Positions 18,972 to 27,900 of a DNA stretch of 64,000 nucleotides are shown in pieces; the first letter of the stretch is position 1; each line of letters opens with the position of its first letter. The stretch spans positions 62,001 to 126,000 of the forward strand of contig JARUXA010000010.1 in assembly GCA_030433805.1 (NCBI GenBank). The letters run 5' to 3'. Below the pieces are notes generated by a model. The model saw only the letters and a program-made list of their open reading frames with translations. It did not search any database and had not been told where the DNA came from. The translations under genes were made by a program, and so were the position numbers. Origin of the DNA: Sphingomonas sp. PsM26 (GTDB taxonomy: Bacteria > Pseudomonadota > Alphaproteobacteria > Sphingomonadales > Sphingomonadaceae).

Positions 18972-19988
18972 ATGACCGCCACGATCCACCGCCTGGGCGA
19001 TACACGGCCCGCCCCGTCGCTCGAACCCATGGTTCAGCTTGTCACTGGTGACATGAACATGGTGAACGCGGTGATCCTGTCGCGCATGCAATCGCAGATC
19101 CCGCTGATCCCCGAACTCGCCGGTCACTTGATCGCAGGCGGCGGCAAACGGATGCGCCCGATGCTGACACTGGCGAGCGCGCGGTTGCTTGGCTATTCGG
19201 GGACCCGGCACCACCGGCTCGCTGCCGCGGTCGAGTTCATTCATACCGCGACGCTGCTCCACGACGACGTCGTCGACGGCTCGGACCTGCGGCGCGGCAA
19301 GCGTACCGCCAACCTCATCTGGGGCAATCCGGCGAGCGTGCTCGTCGGCGATTTCCTGTTCAGCCGGTCGTTCGAGCTGATGGTCGAGGACGGGTCACTC
19401 AAGGTGCTCGGCATTCTCGCGGGTGCCAGCGCGATCATTGCGGAAGGCGAGGTCAATCAGCTGACCGCCGCCCGCCGGGTCGATACGCCCGAGGAACGCT
19501 ATCTCGACATCATCGGTGCGAAGACCGCCGCCTTGTTCGCCGCTGCCTGCCGCGTATCGGCGGTGGTCGCCGAACGTCCCGAGAGCGAGGAACTCGCGCT
19601 CGACTCCTACGGCCGCAACCTCGGCATCGCGTTCCAGCTGGTCGACGATGCGATCGATTACGTGTCCGACGCCGGAACGATGGGCAAGGATGCGGGCGAC
19701 GACTTCCGCGAGGGCAAGGCGACGCTCCCCGTCATTCTGGCGTATGCGCGCGGCAACCCCGAAGACCGCGTGTTCTGGAAGGCCGCGATCGAAGGCCATC
19801 GCAATCGCGACGAGGACTTTGCGCGCGCGATTGCGCTGGTGCGCTCGACTCGCGCGGTCGAGGATACGCTGGCGCGCGCACGGCACTATGGCCAGCGCGC
19901 GATCGATGCGCTCGGCGTGTTCGCTAACGGACAGGCGAAGAATGCGATGATCGAAGCGGTCGAGTTCGCGGTAGCACGCGCCTACTGA
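18972..19988 (+). CDS. ispB: Long-chain polyprenyl diphosphate synthase
   Basis: 338 residues from ATG 18972 (MTATIHRLGD). The first aspartate-rich motif DDVVD is at residues 98-102 inside LLHDDVVDGS, and the second, DDAID, lies near residue 232. G-G-G-K-R-M-R-P upstream binds isopentenyl diphosphate. It elongates farnesyl diphosphate to the ubiquinone side chain; sphingomonads usually make decaprenyl, but chain length cannot be read from sequence here. The open frame extends upstream to 18897, yet those residues do not resemble the family. Confidence 0.92.
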   Translation: MTATIHRLGDTRPAPSLEPMVQLVTGDMNMVNAVILSRMQSQIPLIPELAGHLIAGGGKRMRPMLTLASARLLGYSGTRHHRLAAAVEFIHTATLLHDDVVDGSDLRRGKRTANLIWGNPASVLVGDFLFSRSFELMVEDGSLKVLGILAGASAIIAEGEVNQLTAARRVDTPEERYLDIIGAKTAALFAAACRVSAVVAERPESEELALDSYGRNLGIAFQLVDDAIDYVSDAGTMGKDAGDDFREGKATLPVILAYARGNPEDRVFWKAAIEGHRNRDEDFARAIALVRSTRAVEDTLARARHYGQRAIDALGVFANGQAKNAMIEAVEFAVARAY

Positions 19989-20060
19989 GGCTGCCGCAAG
20001 CTGTAGCTATCGATCCCGTTGCTCATCCGATCACTGTACATCCGGGCGGCTAATGGCCGG

Positions 20061-21023
20061 TCAGGGGACTTTGCAATCGGGGTCGTGAAGCGGCGCATTG
20101 GTTTCGAGCTCCACCTGCAATGTCGCATGGCCGATCCCAAAATGATCCTTCAACATCGCGCGGGCGTCATTCAGGAACGCATCGCCGGGGTGGCCTTGCG
20201 GCATGACCAGATGCGCGGTGAGCACCGTTTCTGTCGTGCTCATCGGCCAAATATGGACATGATGAACCTGCGCGACTCCGGGTAGCTCGCGCAATTCCTC
20301 CCGTACCGCGTCCGAATCGATCCCGCGGGGAACTGCCGCCAGCGACATCTCGACCGATTCGCGGAGCAGTCCCCAGGTCTGCAGGAAGATCAGCACGGCG
20401 ATCACGATGCTGACCACCGGATCGAGCCACATCGCCCCGGTCCACCAGATGAGCAGCCCCGATACGACCACGCCCGCCGAGACCAACGCGTCGCTCGCCA
20501 TGTGAAGATAGGCGCCACGAATGTTGAGATCGCTTGCGCTGCCGCGCAGGAACATCAGCGCGGTCGCGCCATTCACCAGGATACCCACGCCAGCGACCCA
20601 GGCGACCAGCGGACCGTCGACCGGAGCGGGTACCGCCAGCCGCTGCACTGCCTCGAGCATGATCGCGCCGAGCGCAACGAGCAACAACAACGCATTGAGC
20701 AACGCGGCAAGGATCGTCGATCCCTTGAGGCCGTAGGTAAACCGCTTGGACGGCGACCGGCGCCCCAGCGCGATTGCCGCCCACGCCGCGCCGAGCCCGA
20801 GCACGTCCGACAGATTGTGCCCTGCGTCCGCCAGCAGCGACACCGAATGCGCCATCAACCCGAACACGACCTCGCCCACGATGAAGCTGAGGTTGAGCGC
20901 GATCCCTACGGCAAAGGCGCGGTCGTGACCGCTGGCCGGCGCGTGGCTGTGGCCATGGCCGCCGTGCCCGTGCCCGTGCCCACTGTGATCATGCCCGTGG
21001 TGCGAGTGGCTATGCCCGGCCAT
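20061..21023 (-). CDS. Cation diffusion facilitator (CzcD/ZitB-like zinc exporter)
   Basis: 320 residues. A histidine-rich N-terminus (about 14 His in the first 34 residues) is likely a cytoplasmic metal buffer. Six transmembrane helices follow, and the paired metal sites are visible as H-x3-D in LADAGHNLSD and H-x3-D in YLHMASDAL. A cytoplasmic C-terminal domain (residues ~230-320) contains V-H-H-V-H-I-W. It exports Zn, possibly Co or Cd, in exchange for protons. No metal-responsive regulator is adjacent. Confidence 0.93.
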   Translation of the reverse strand: MAGHSHSHHGHDHSGHGHGHGGHGHSHAPASGHDRAFAVGIALNLSFIVGEVVFGLMAHSVSLLADAGHNLSDVLGLGAAWAAIALGRRSPSKRFTYGLKGSTILAALLNALLLLVALGAIMLEAVQRLAVPAPVDGPLVAWVAGVGILVNGATALMFLRGSASDLNIRGAYLHMASDALVSAGVVVSGLLIWWTGAMWLDPVVSIVIAVLIFLQTWGLLRESVEMSLAAVPRGIDSDAVREELRELPGVAQVHHVHIWPMSTTETVLTAHLVMPQGHPGDAFLNDARAMLKDHFGIGHATLQVELETNAPLHDPDCKVP

Positions 21024-21190
21024 CAGAATCTCCGCTTTCGATTTCAGGCGCGTAGCATTGGGCTATCGTGAGATACTAGGACGTGCGCGATGACAAAGCC
21101 GTCATTTCGACGGTCCTTGAAGGGCGATGCAACGCGGGCAGAACGCGACGGCGCGCTTCCATCTGCGCAATCCTGCGGTAGGGATGCCGG

Positions 21191-23680
21191 GTGACATCCG
21201 TCCTGCCCATCCATGCCGTCCTGCCTGCGTTGCTCGACGCGCTGCGCACCACGGTGAACGCGGTGCTGGTCGCACCGCCGGGGGCCGGCAAGACCACCGC
21301 GGTCGCGCCAGCGCTGCTGGGCGAAGCCTGGTGCTCCGGCGAGATCCTGCTGCTCTCCCCCCGCCGCCTTGCCGCCCGCGCGGCCGCCGAGCGGATGGCA
21401 GCACAAGCGGGCGAACCGGTCGGCAAGACGTTCGGCTATGCCACGCGGATGGATTCCAAGCGGTCCGGCGCAACCCGGGTTACGGTCGTGACCGAGGGAA
21501 TTTTTGTCGCGCGGATCCAGGATGATCCCGAACTCACGGGCATTTCGGCCGTGCTGTTCGACGAAGTCCATGAACGCAGCCTCGACAGCGATTTTGGGCT
21601 CGCCTTGGCATTGGATGCGCAAGCCGGGCTGCGTCCCGACCTGCGCCTGCTGGCGATGTCGGCGACGCTGGATGGGGCGCGTTTTTCGGGGCTGATGGGG
21701 GATGCGCCGATCCTGGAAAGCGAAGGGCGGATGTATCCGCTGACGCTGCACCATCTCGGGCGCGCGAGCGAGGCGCGGATCGAGGATTCGGTCGCCGCTG
21801 CCATCAAGCTTGCTTTGCGGGAGGAAACGGACGGTGTGCTGGCATTCCTGCCGGGGGTGGCGGAGATCGAGCGCACCGCCGAACGGCTCGACGGGCTCGG
21901 CGCAGGAATCGTGCTGCACAGGCTCCACGGCAGCCTCGACCCCGCCGCCCAGCGCGCTGCCATCGCGCCCGATCCGTCGGGCGCGCGCAAAGTCGTGCTC
22001 GCCACCTCGATCGCGGAGACGAGCCTCACGCTCGACGGCATCCGAGTGGTCGTCGATTCAGGGCTCGCGCGGCGCCCGCGCTATGATCGGGCTGCGGGCA
22101 TGACGCGGCTCGTCACCGAACGCGCGAGCCAAGCCGCGGTCACGCAACGCGCGGGCCGCGCTGCACGCCAGGCACCCGGCGTCGCCTATCGCTTGTGGGA
22201 AGAAGCCGCCACCGCCGGACTCCCGCGCTTCGACCCGCCCGAGATCCTCGAGGCGGACCTGTCCGCGCTGACGCTCGACTGCGCTTTATGGGGGGTTGCC
22301 GATCCACGATCGCTGGCATGGCTCGATCCGCCGACCGAGGCGGCGGTGCGGGAAGCGCGCGCACGGCTGATGGCCCTCGATGCGATCGACTCGGACGGCC
22401 GACCGACCGCGCACGGCAAGGCGATCGCGCGGCTGCCGCTTGCGCCGCGGCTCGGGCACATGCTGGTCCGGGCGGGTGCCCTCGGGATGGCGAACGCTGC
22501 GGCGGAGGTCGCGGTCCTGCTTGGCGAGCGGGGGCTTGGCGGCAACGACGTCGATCTGGACGCACGGCGGCGGCGGTGGCGCGGCGAACGTGGCCAGCGC
22601 GCCGAGGGCGGACGCAAGCTGGCACGGCGATGGACGACGCTTATTCCCGCCGCTCCGGGCTCCACACCAACACCGACACCGACACCGGGCGAGGGAGAAA
22701 CCGCGATCGCCATCGCACTCGCCTTCCCCGACCGGATCGCACGGCGCCGTGACGCATCGGGCGAGACATGGGCTTCGGTCGGCGGGCGCGGATTCAAGCT
22801 CGACGCGACAAGCAGCCTCGCGCGCACGGAATGGCTTGCCGTCGCCGAGACGCAGGGCATCGCATCGGGCGCGCGGATCCTGTCCGCCGCCGCGATCGAT
22901 CCGACGACGATCGAGACCTTGTTCGGCGACCGGATCGAGACCCACCGCACCGTGGCGTTCGATCCCGCGACCGGCGGCGTGACCGCGAAACGCGAACGCA
23001 GGCTCGGCGCGCTGCGCCTGTCGAGCGGCCCCGATGCAAACGCCGACCCCGCCGCGATTGCCGGGGCGCTGCTCGACGGACTCCGCACGCACGGGCTCGC
23101 GCGGTTGCCGTGGAGCGACGCTGCGCAGGCGCTACGTCACCGCGCCGCCTTCGCCGCGGCGCATGGCGGTGCGGATCTGGCGCTCGACGACGATGCGCTG
23201 CTGGCACGGGCGGACGAATGGCTCGTGCCCGTGCTCGACGGCAAGCGTCGGCTCGATGCGATCGACTCCGCCGCGCTGACGGATGCACTGCGCGGGGTGA
23301 TCGGCTGGGATGCGTTGAGCGCGATCGACCGGCTGGCGCCGACGCATTTCCACAGCCCGGCGGGGAGCGGCCATGCGATCGATTACGCTGCCGAGGGCGG
23401 CCCGCGAGTCGACTTACGACCGCAGGCGCTGTTCGGGCTGGCGGTGCATCCGATGGTGGGTGGCGGGCGCGTGCCGCTGGTGCTCAGCCTCACCTCGCCC
23501 GCGGGCCGGCCGATCCAGACCACGCGCGACTTGGCTGGCTTCTGGGCGGGAAGCTGGGCGGATGTCGCGCGCGAAATGCGTGGTCGCTATCCTCGTCATC
23601 CGTGGCCGGACGACCCTGCATCCGCGGCCGCGACACTTCGGACGAAAAACGTAGATGCGCGCGCGCGCGAAGCACGATAA
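21191..23680 (+). CDS. hrpB: ATP-dependent helicase HrpB
   Basis: 829 residues from GTG 21191. The DEAH/RHA-type helicase core has Walker A PPGAGKTT, the DEVH box in LFDEVHERS, S-A-T in AMSATLDG and motif VI QRAGRAAR. The winged-helix region follows, and the C-terminal HrpB domain contains FWAGSWADVAREMRGRYPRH. Length and C-terminal domain match HrpB rather than HrpA. The role in bacteria is poorly defined, probably in RNA metabolism. A 9-bp gap separates it from the complex I subunit gene. Confidence 0.95.
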   Translation: MTSVLPIHAVLPALLDALRTTVNAVLVAPPGAGKTTAVAPALLGEAWCSGEILLLSPRRLAARAAAERMAAQAGEPVGKTFGYATRMDSKRSGATRVTVVTEGIFVARIQDDPELTGISAVLFDEVHERSLDSDFGLALALDAQAGLRPDLRLLAMSATLDGARFSGLMGDAPILESEGRMYPLTLHHLGRASEARIEDSVAAAIKLALREETDGVLAFLPGVAEIERTAERLDGLGAGIVLHRLHGSLDPAAQRAAIAPDPSGARKVVLATSIAETSLTLDGIRVVVDSGLARRPRYDRAAGMTRLVTERASQAAVTQRAGRAARQAPGVAYRLWEEAATAGLPRFDPPEILEADLSALTLDCALWGVADPRSLAWLDPPTEAAVREARARLMALDAIDSDGRPTAHGKAIARLPLAPRLGHMLVRAGALGMANAAAEVAVLLGERGLGGNDVDLDARRRRWRGERGQRAEGGRKLARRWTTLIPAAPGSTPTPTPTPGEGETAIAIALAFPDRIARRRDASGETWASVGGRGFKLDATSSLARTEWLAVAETQGIASGARILSAAAIDPTTIETLFGDRIETHRTVAFDPATGGVTAKRERRLGALRLSSGPDANADPAAIAGALLDGLRTHGLARLPWSDAAQALRHRAAFAAAHGGADLALDDDALLARADEWLVPVLDGKRRLDAIDSAALTDALRGVIGWDALSAIDRLAPTHFHSPAGSGHAIDYAAEGGPRVDLRPQALFGLAVHPMVGGGRVPLVLSLTSPAGRPIQTTRDLAGFWAGSWADVAREMRGRYPRHPWPDDPASAAATLRTKNVDARAREAR

Positions 23681-23689
23681 GGAACCCTT

Positions 23690-23971
23690 ATGTCGATCGC
23701 CCGAATCTATCAGCGCCCCAAGAACGCCATGTCCTCCGGACGGGCTCGCACCTCGACCTGGGTGCTCGATTTCGCTCCTGCCGAAGCCAAGCAACCCGAT
23801 CCGCTGACCGGCTGGGCGGGATCGGGCGACACGCGCGACCAGGTGCGCCTGGATTTCCCGACGCAGGAAGCGGCAGTGGCCTATGCGGAGCGCGAGGGCC
23901 TCGCCTTCACGATCGTCCCCGCCCCCCAGCGCACGCTGAAGCTGCAGAGCTACGCCGACAATTTCCGGTAA
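23690..23971 (+). CDS. NADH dehydrogenase accessory subunit (NDUFS4-like)
   Basis: 93 residues. It matches the ETC complex I subunit conserved region: it opens with A-R-I-Y-Q-R-P-K-N-A-M-S-S-G and ends K-L-Q-S-Y-A-D-N-F-R, both typical of the alphaproteobacterial homologue of mitochondrial NDUFS4 (18 kDa). It stabilises the N-module of complex I. It is encoded away from the nuo operon, as is common, 9 bp after hrpB and probably co-transcribed. Confidence 0.93.
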   Translation: MSIARIYQRPKNAMSSGRARTSTWVLDFAPAEAKQPDPLTGWAGSGDTRDQVRLDFPTQEAAVAYAEREGLAFTIVPAPQRTLKLQSYADNFR

Positions 23972-24095
23972 TCGGGGCAACCCGGCGCTTACCAAGGCCC
24001 CTGCCCATTCGTTTCAAGCGTCGTCGAGAAACCTGCGCTGCATGGCTTTCTCGGCTCTGCGCCGGGCAAACGAATCAGGGTGAAAGCGTCGCGTT

Positions 24096-24608
24096 TTAAT
24101 CGCTGAGCATTCCAGCGCCAAGCAGCAGCAGAAGCTTGACGTCCATCGCCAGCCCCTCGGCCCGTTTGGCAGCCACGAATGCGGCGATCTCGGTAACCGG
24201 TACGCGGTGGACGGTGATGCCTTCGCCCTCAATCCCGCCGCCATCGCTTACCTTGCGCAAGCCGCGCGCGCGAACGAGCGTGAACCCTTCCGACACCATA
24301 CCCGGCGAGGAATGGAAGAAGCCGAGCGATTCGATCGAATTGGCCTGGTAACCGGTCTCTTCCTCAAGCTCGCGCGCGGCGGAGGCGATCACGCTCTCGC
24401 CCGCATCTTCATCACCGACCAGACCCGCTGGCAGCTCGAGACACGCCCGACCTAACGGCACGCGAAACTGCTCGACCAGCAGGACATGGCCGTCATCGAC
24501 CGCCAGGATCACCGCCGCCTGAATGCCGTGCGCGCGGCCGACATATTCCCAGGTGCCGTCCTTGATGACCTTGATGTACTTGCCGCTCCAGACGGTCTCT
24601 GCGGTCAT
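24096..24608 (-). CDS. NUDIX hydrolase (ADP-ribose pyrophosphatase-like)
   Basis: 170 residues. The NUDIX box is intact: G-x5-E-x7-R-E-x2-E-E-x-G reads as GDEDAGE, then SVIASAA, then RELEEETGY near residues 65-87. The preceding LLVEQFRVPLG and ELPAG are typical of ADP-ribose/nucleoside-diphosphate-sugar pyrophosphatases. Its ATG overlaps the stop of the upstream TPM gene by 4 bp, so it is in that operon. Confidence 0.9.
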   Translation of the reverse strand: MTAETVWSGKYIKVIKDGTWEYVGRAHGIQAAVILAVDDGHVLLVEQFRVPLGRACLELPAGLVGDEDAGESVIASAARELEEETGYQANSIESLGFFHSSPGMVSEGFTLVRARGLRKVSDGGGIEGEGITVHRVPVTEIAAFVAAKRAEGLAMDVKLLLLLGAGMLSD

Positions 24609-25288
24609 AACTCGATCAGCCTGTCGGGAAGTTCGTTGCGGTCGGTTTCGGTCTTGGGGAAGCTTTCGGACAGGATCGCGCCAATCCGCTCGACCGCGGC
24701 GGCCATCCCGGCCCCGGGATTGCCCGAGCGAGTCTCGTGGACGAGCGCGGCCATCGCATCGCCCCAGCGTTCGGCAGGCACCGCGCGGTGAATCGCCTCG
24801 TCTGCAACGATCTCGGCCATGCGCTCGTCGCGCGAGAGATACAGCAGGATGCCGACACGCGTCGCGGTACGGCGTTCAGCGCCGACCTTGAAATAGCGGA
24901 TCGCCCGTCGCCGGACCCGCCGCCGCCGGATCGTCTTGGGCACGAGCGCAAGCCGCAGCGGCATGTGCGACAACGCGAGGCGCACGACCAGGAACACCAA
25001 CGTTTGAGCAACGAGGATCAACCCGACCAGCAGGCGTGGATCAGGCTCGGCGTCCCAGCCCTGCGTGAAACCACTCAACCACCGTTCGATCCACGCCGGA
25101 TCAACCGTCGCCAAGGCGACGACCAGCAGCATTGCCAGTATGACAACCAACAGCGCCGTGTCGTCATAGTTATCCGAACGATCGGTCACGATCGTAACGA
25201 TCTCGCCGTCGGTGCCCTCCTCGGCGCTTTTTACCGCGGCAAGCACAAGGGCATGGTCATCGGCGCCGAGCCGGGGTGTCCGTGTCAT
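24605..25288 (-). CDS. TPM-domain membrane protein
   Basis: 227 residues from ATG 25288. An N-terminal TPM-like segment (residues ~10-36, D-D-H-A-L-V-L-A-A-V-K-S-A-E) is followed by two transmembrane helices (about 45-62 and 90-108), then a basic loop and the C-terminal TPM half (Y-L-S-R-D-E-R-M-A-E-I-V-A-D). It resembles the smaller partner found next to YgcG-type proteins. Function unknown. Its ATG shares one base with the upstream gene's stop (TGATG). Confidence 0.82.
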   Translation of the reverse strand: MTRTPRLGADDHALVLAAVKSAEEGTDGEIVTIVTDRSDNYDDTALLVVILAMLLVVALATVDPAWIERWLSGFTQGWDAEPDPRLLVGLILVAQTLVFLVVRLALSHMPLRLALVPKTIRRRRVRRRAIRYFKVGAERRTATRVGILLYLSRDERMAEIVADEAIHRAVPAERWGDAMAALVHETRSGNPGAGMAAAVERIGAILSESFPKTETDRNELPDRLIEL

Positions 25289-26187
25289 CACCAATCCCCC
25301 GATGCGCCGCCGCCGCCGAACGATCCGCCGCCACCGCCGGTGAACCCACCGCCGCCCCAGCTGCCGTCCGACCCGCCGTCGGAGCCGCCACCACCACCGC
25401 CCCAGCCGCCGCCGGAACCTGCACCCGTGCCGCCGCCCCAGCCACCCATCGTCGCTCCCCACAGGATCGCGGGCGCGATGCCGCTGCGATACTCACGACC
25501 GCCGCCGCCACCACCGCCACCGCCGCCGCCCCCACCACCGCCGCCGCGACGGAGCACAGACAGCAGGACGAAGCCGATCACCATCCCCCAGAAGATCAGG
25601 CCGAACGGAATCCCGCCGCCATTGCCCGAACGCCGGTGTGTCTTGTCAAATTCCTTTGCCGCCGCGTCGACTTCCGCCTTCGCTTCCTCGGGCGATGCGC
25701 GCAATTGCGCGATCAGCGCGTCAGTGCCTGCCTCCATCGCACCGGGGATATCCCCCGATTGCGAGAGTTTGGGAATCATCTGTTCCCGGATCACGCGGCC
25801 CGTGAACGCGTCGGTCAGGAGCGGCTCGAGCCCATAGCCGACCTCGATCCGCGGCCCGCGATGCCCTTTGGGTTCGTTGGGCGCGATGAACAGGATCGCG
25901 CCGTTATTGACGTCCTTCAGGCCGACGCCCCAGGCGCGCCCGAGCCCGACGCCATATTCCTCAAGCTCGCGTCCCTCCAGATTCGGGATCGTCGCGACCA
26001 CCAGTTGGCGCTTGGTGTCCTTCTGCAACGCCTCGAGCTTTGCGGTCAGGTCCGCCTCGGTCGCGGGCGGAAGGACATTCGCCGCATCGACCACCAGCCC
26101 GGTGAACTTGGGATAGGTCTGCGCGTCCGCGGCAGCGGTGCCGAGAAGCACCGCTACCGCGACCAGGATCGATTTCAGGATGGTCAT
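25288..26187 (-). CDS. TPM-domain (YgcG-like) secreted protein with glycine-rich tail
   Basis: 299 residues: signal peptide 1-22 (ADA-QT), TPM phosphatase-like domain about 30-170 (GLVVDAANVLP, LVVATIPNLEGRELEEYG), one transmembrane helix near 200-215, then a tail of long glycine runs broken by W, S and D. Such proteins pair with LemA in many bacteria, as here: lemA is 22 bp upstream on the same strand. They may help membrane protein quality control; the role is unproven. The glycine tract is low-complexity DNA prone to indels. Confidence 0.87.
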   Translation of the reverse strand: MTILKSILVAVAVLLGTAAADAQTYPKFTGLVVDAANVLPPATEADLTAKLEALQKDTKRQLVVATIPNLEGRELEEYGVGLGRAWGVGLKDVNNGAILFIAPNEPKGHRGPRIEVGYGLEPLLTDAFTGRVIREQMIPKLSQSGDIPGAMEAGTDALIAQLRASPEEAKAEVDAAAKEFDKTHRRSGNGGGIPFGLIFWGMVIGFVLLSVLRRGGGGGGGGGGGGGGGGREYRSGIAPAILWGATMGGWGGGTGAGSGGGWGGGGGGSDGGSDGSWGGGGFTGGGGGSFGGGGASGDW

Positions 26188-26209
26188 GGAACGGGCCTGA
26201 GCCCCCCGA

Positions 26210-26806
26210 TCAGTTGGTGTTGCCGAAATTCACCGTCGGCGCCTGGTCCGAACCCGGGGTCGTCGCCTTGAACGGGACGAGCGGCTTCGCGCCGTAGATG
26301 ACCTTCGCGCCGATCGCGTCGGGGAAGGTACGGATCGTCGTGTTGTAGCTCTGCACCGCGCCGTTGTAATCGTGCCGCGCGGTCGAGATGCGGTTCTCGG
26401 TGCCCTCGAGCTGATCCATCAGCGTGGCGTAATTCCCCTGGCTCTTGAGCTCAGGATACGCTTCCTGGAGCCGCTGGAGCGATAGCGTCACGTTCGACTG
26501 TGCCTTCTCATACGCCGCGACCTTGGCCGGATCGTTGAGTTGGTCGGCCGAGAGCTTGACCGAATTCGCCCCGGCACGTGCCTGCGTCACTTCGACAAGG
26601 ATGCTTTTTTCCTGCGCGCCGGCGGCTTTCACCGTCGCGACGAGATTGGGGATCAGGTCGGCACGCCGCTGATAGTAGTTTTCGACGTCAGCCCATTTGG
26701 CCTTGGCATTTTCCTCCTGCGTCGGGACGCTATTGAGGCCGCAGCCCGACAACGACGTCGTCAGCGCGAGACCAGCCGAGGCGACGAACAACGTGCGGTA
26801 CTTCAT
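26210..26806 (-). CDS. LemA family lipoprotein
   Basis: 198 residues from ATG 26806. A lipoprotein signal ends in the lipobox LSGC (19-22). The long helical LemA domain follows, with the hallmark E-N-Y-Y-Q-R-R-A-D-L-I-P-N-L-V near residue 45 and A-R-x-D-Y-N at about 145. It forms an operon with two TPM proteins and a NUDIX hydrolase. The family is widespread but of unknown biochemical function. Confidence 0.93.
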   Translation of the reverse strand: MKYRTLFVASAGLALTTSLSGCGLNSVPTQEENAKAKWADVENYYQRRADLIPNLVATVKAAGAQEKSILVEVTQARAGANSVKLSADQLNDPAKVAAYEKAQSNVTLSLQRLQEAYPELKSQGNYATLMDQLEGTENRISTARHDYNGAVQSYNTTIRTFPDAIGAKVIYGAKPLVPFKATTPGSDQAPTVNFGNTN

Positions 26807-26888
26807 TTTTGGGATCCCTCCAGACCTTGCACCGGCATGATAGCCGGGTACGATAGCGACACGAAACAAAATCGGTTGGGGTTAGCGT

Positions 26889-27347
26889 ATGTTCAAGGAG
26901 TTCAAGGCGTTCATCGCACGGGGGAACGTGCTGGATCTCGCCGTGGCGGTCATCATCGGCGCGGCGTTCGGCAAGATCGTCTCGTCCCTGACCGACGACG
27001 TGATCATGCCGGTGATCGGTCGGATCCTCGGCGGCCTGGACTTTTCGAGCTATTTCCTGGTGCTTGGCAAGGTGCCAGCGGCGCTGGCGGGGTCATCGGA
27101 CTATGCCGCGCTCAAGAAGGCGGGCGTCCCGCTGTTCGGCTATGGCGCGTTCCTGACGGCGGCGGTCAATTTCCTGATCGTCGCGTTCATCATTTTCCTG
27201 ATCGTGCGGGGCGTCCATCGCCTGATGCCCAAGCCGCCCGAGACCCCGAGCGAGCCGGTCGAGCCCGCCGACGTCACGCTGTTGCGCGAAATTCGCGACG
27301 AGCTGAAGCGGCGGCCGATCTCGTCCGACGTCCTCGACCGCAGCTGA
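26889..27347 (+). CDS. mscL: Large-conductance mechanosensitive channel
   Basis: 152 residues. It starts FKEFKAFIARGNVLDLAVAV, the typical MscL N-terminal amphipathic helix and pore helix. A second transmembrane helix (AVNFLIVAFIIFLIV) lies at about 96-112 and a charged C-terminal bundle helix ends the protein. It releases solutes on hypo-osmotic shock as a membrane pentamer. It is divergent from lemA, 82 bp apart. Confidence 0.97.
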   Translation: MFKEFKAFIARGNVLDLAVAVIIGAAFGKIVSSLTDDVIMPVIGRILGGLDFSSYFLVLGKVPAALAGSSDYAALKKAGVPLFGYGAFLTAAVNFLIVAFIIFLIVRGVHRLMPKPPETPSEPVEPADVTLLREIRDELKRRPISSDVLDRS

Positions 27348-27362
27348 GCGTTCGGCGGCCCC

Positions 27363-27809
27363 TCAGGCGGCGACCAGGTCTTCCGATACCGAATCGGCAA
27401 GGCTGGTCCCGTCGAGGATCCGCGCAGTCTCGTCGCGAACGCGCATCATCGCATGGCGGATCGCGCAGCTCGCTTCGTCCTTGCAATCCTTGCACGAACG
27501 ATAGGCGGTCCGGCTGACGCACGGGACCAGCGCAAGCGGCCCCTCGATCACGCGGATGATTTCGCCAAGCGAGATCAGGTGGGTCGGACGCGCAAGGCAA
27601 TAGCCGCCCATCTTGCCGCGAAAGCTGTGGAGGAACCCCGCCTCGCGCAAGTCCGCGAGAATGAGTTCGAGGAACTTGCGGGGAACGTTGGCCTCCAACG
27701 CAATCCGGTTCATCGGGATCGGGGGGCTGTCCTTGGGGGCTTCGGCAAGGAACATCATCGCGCGCAGCGCATAGCGGGAACGTTGGGTCAGCATGATACT
27801 ATACCCCAT
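27363..27809 (-). CDS. Rrf2-family transcriptional regulator with cysteine cluster
   Basis: 148 residues from ATG 27809 (MGYSIM), or 143 from ATG 27794 (MLTQRSRYALRAM), which is the commoner family start. The winged helix includes P-R-K-F-L-E-L-I-L-A-D-L-R-E-A-G and R-G-K-M-G-G-Y. Four cysteines follow near residues 104-118 (PCVSRTAYRSCKDC, then EASC), fitting an iron-sulfur cluster as in IscR, NsrR or RirA, with altered spacing. The ligand is unknown. A perfect 15-bp palindrome lies 43 bp upstream and may be its operator. Confidence 0.88.
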   Translation of the reverse strand: MGYSIMLTQRSRYALRAMMFLAEAPKDSPPIPMNRIALEANVPRKFLELILADLREAGFLHSFRGKMGGYCLARPTHLISLGEIIRVIEGPLALVPCVSRTAYRSCKDCKDEASCAIRHAMMRVRDETARILDGTSLADSVSEDLVAA

Positions 27810-27851
27810 GCACCGCTTTTGTGGCGAGTCAAAGGCGCTGTCCCATTTTAT

Positions 27852-27866
27852 CCTGCAAATTGCAGG
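27852..27866. promoter_or_regulatory. Perfect 15-bp palindrome between Rrf2 gene and tmRNA
   Basis: CCTGCAAATTGCAGG is symmetric about its central A. It lies between the Rrf2 start (27809 or 27794) and a possible tmRNA -10 box (TATATC, 27890-27895). Position and symmetry suit an operator for the adjacent dimeric regulator; this is inference. Confidence 0.5.
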
Positions 27867-27900
27867 CTTCCCATTCCCAACCGAGCACCTATATCGGTTT

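Noticed and set aside
24014..24095. Short basic frame RRFHPDSFARRRAEKAM after the NUDIX gene
   Set aside because: No start codon or ribosome-binding site of its own and no known family; probably non-coding.
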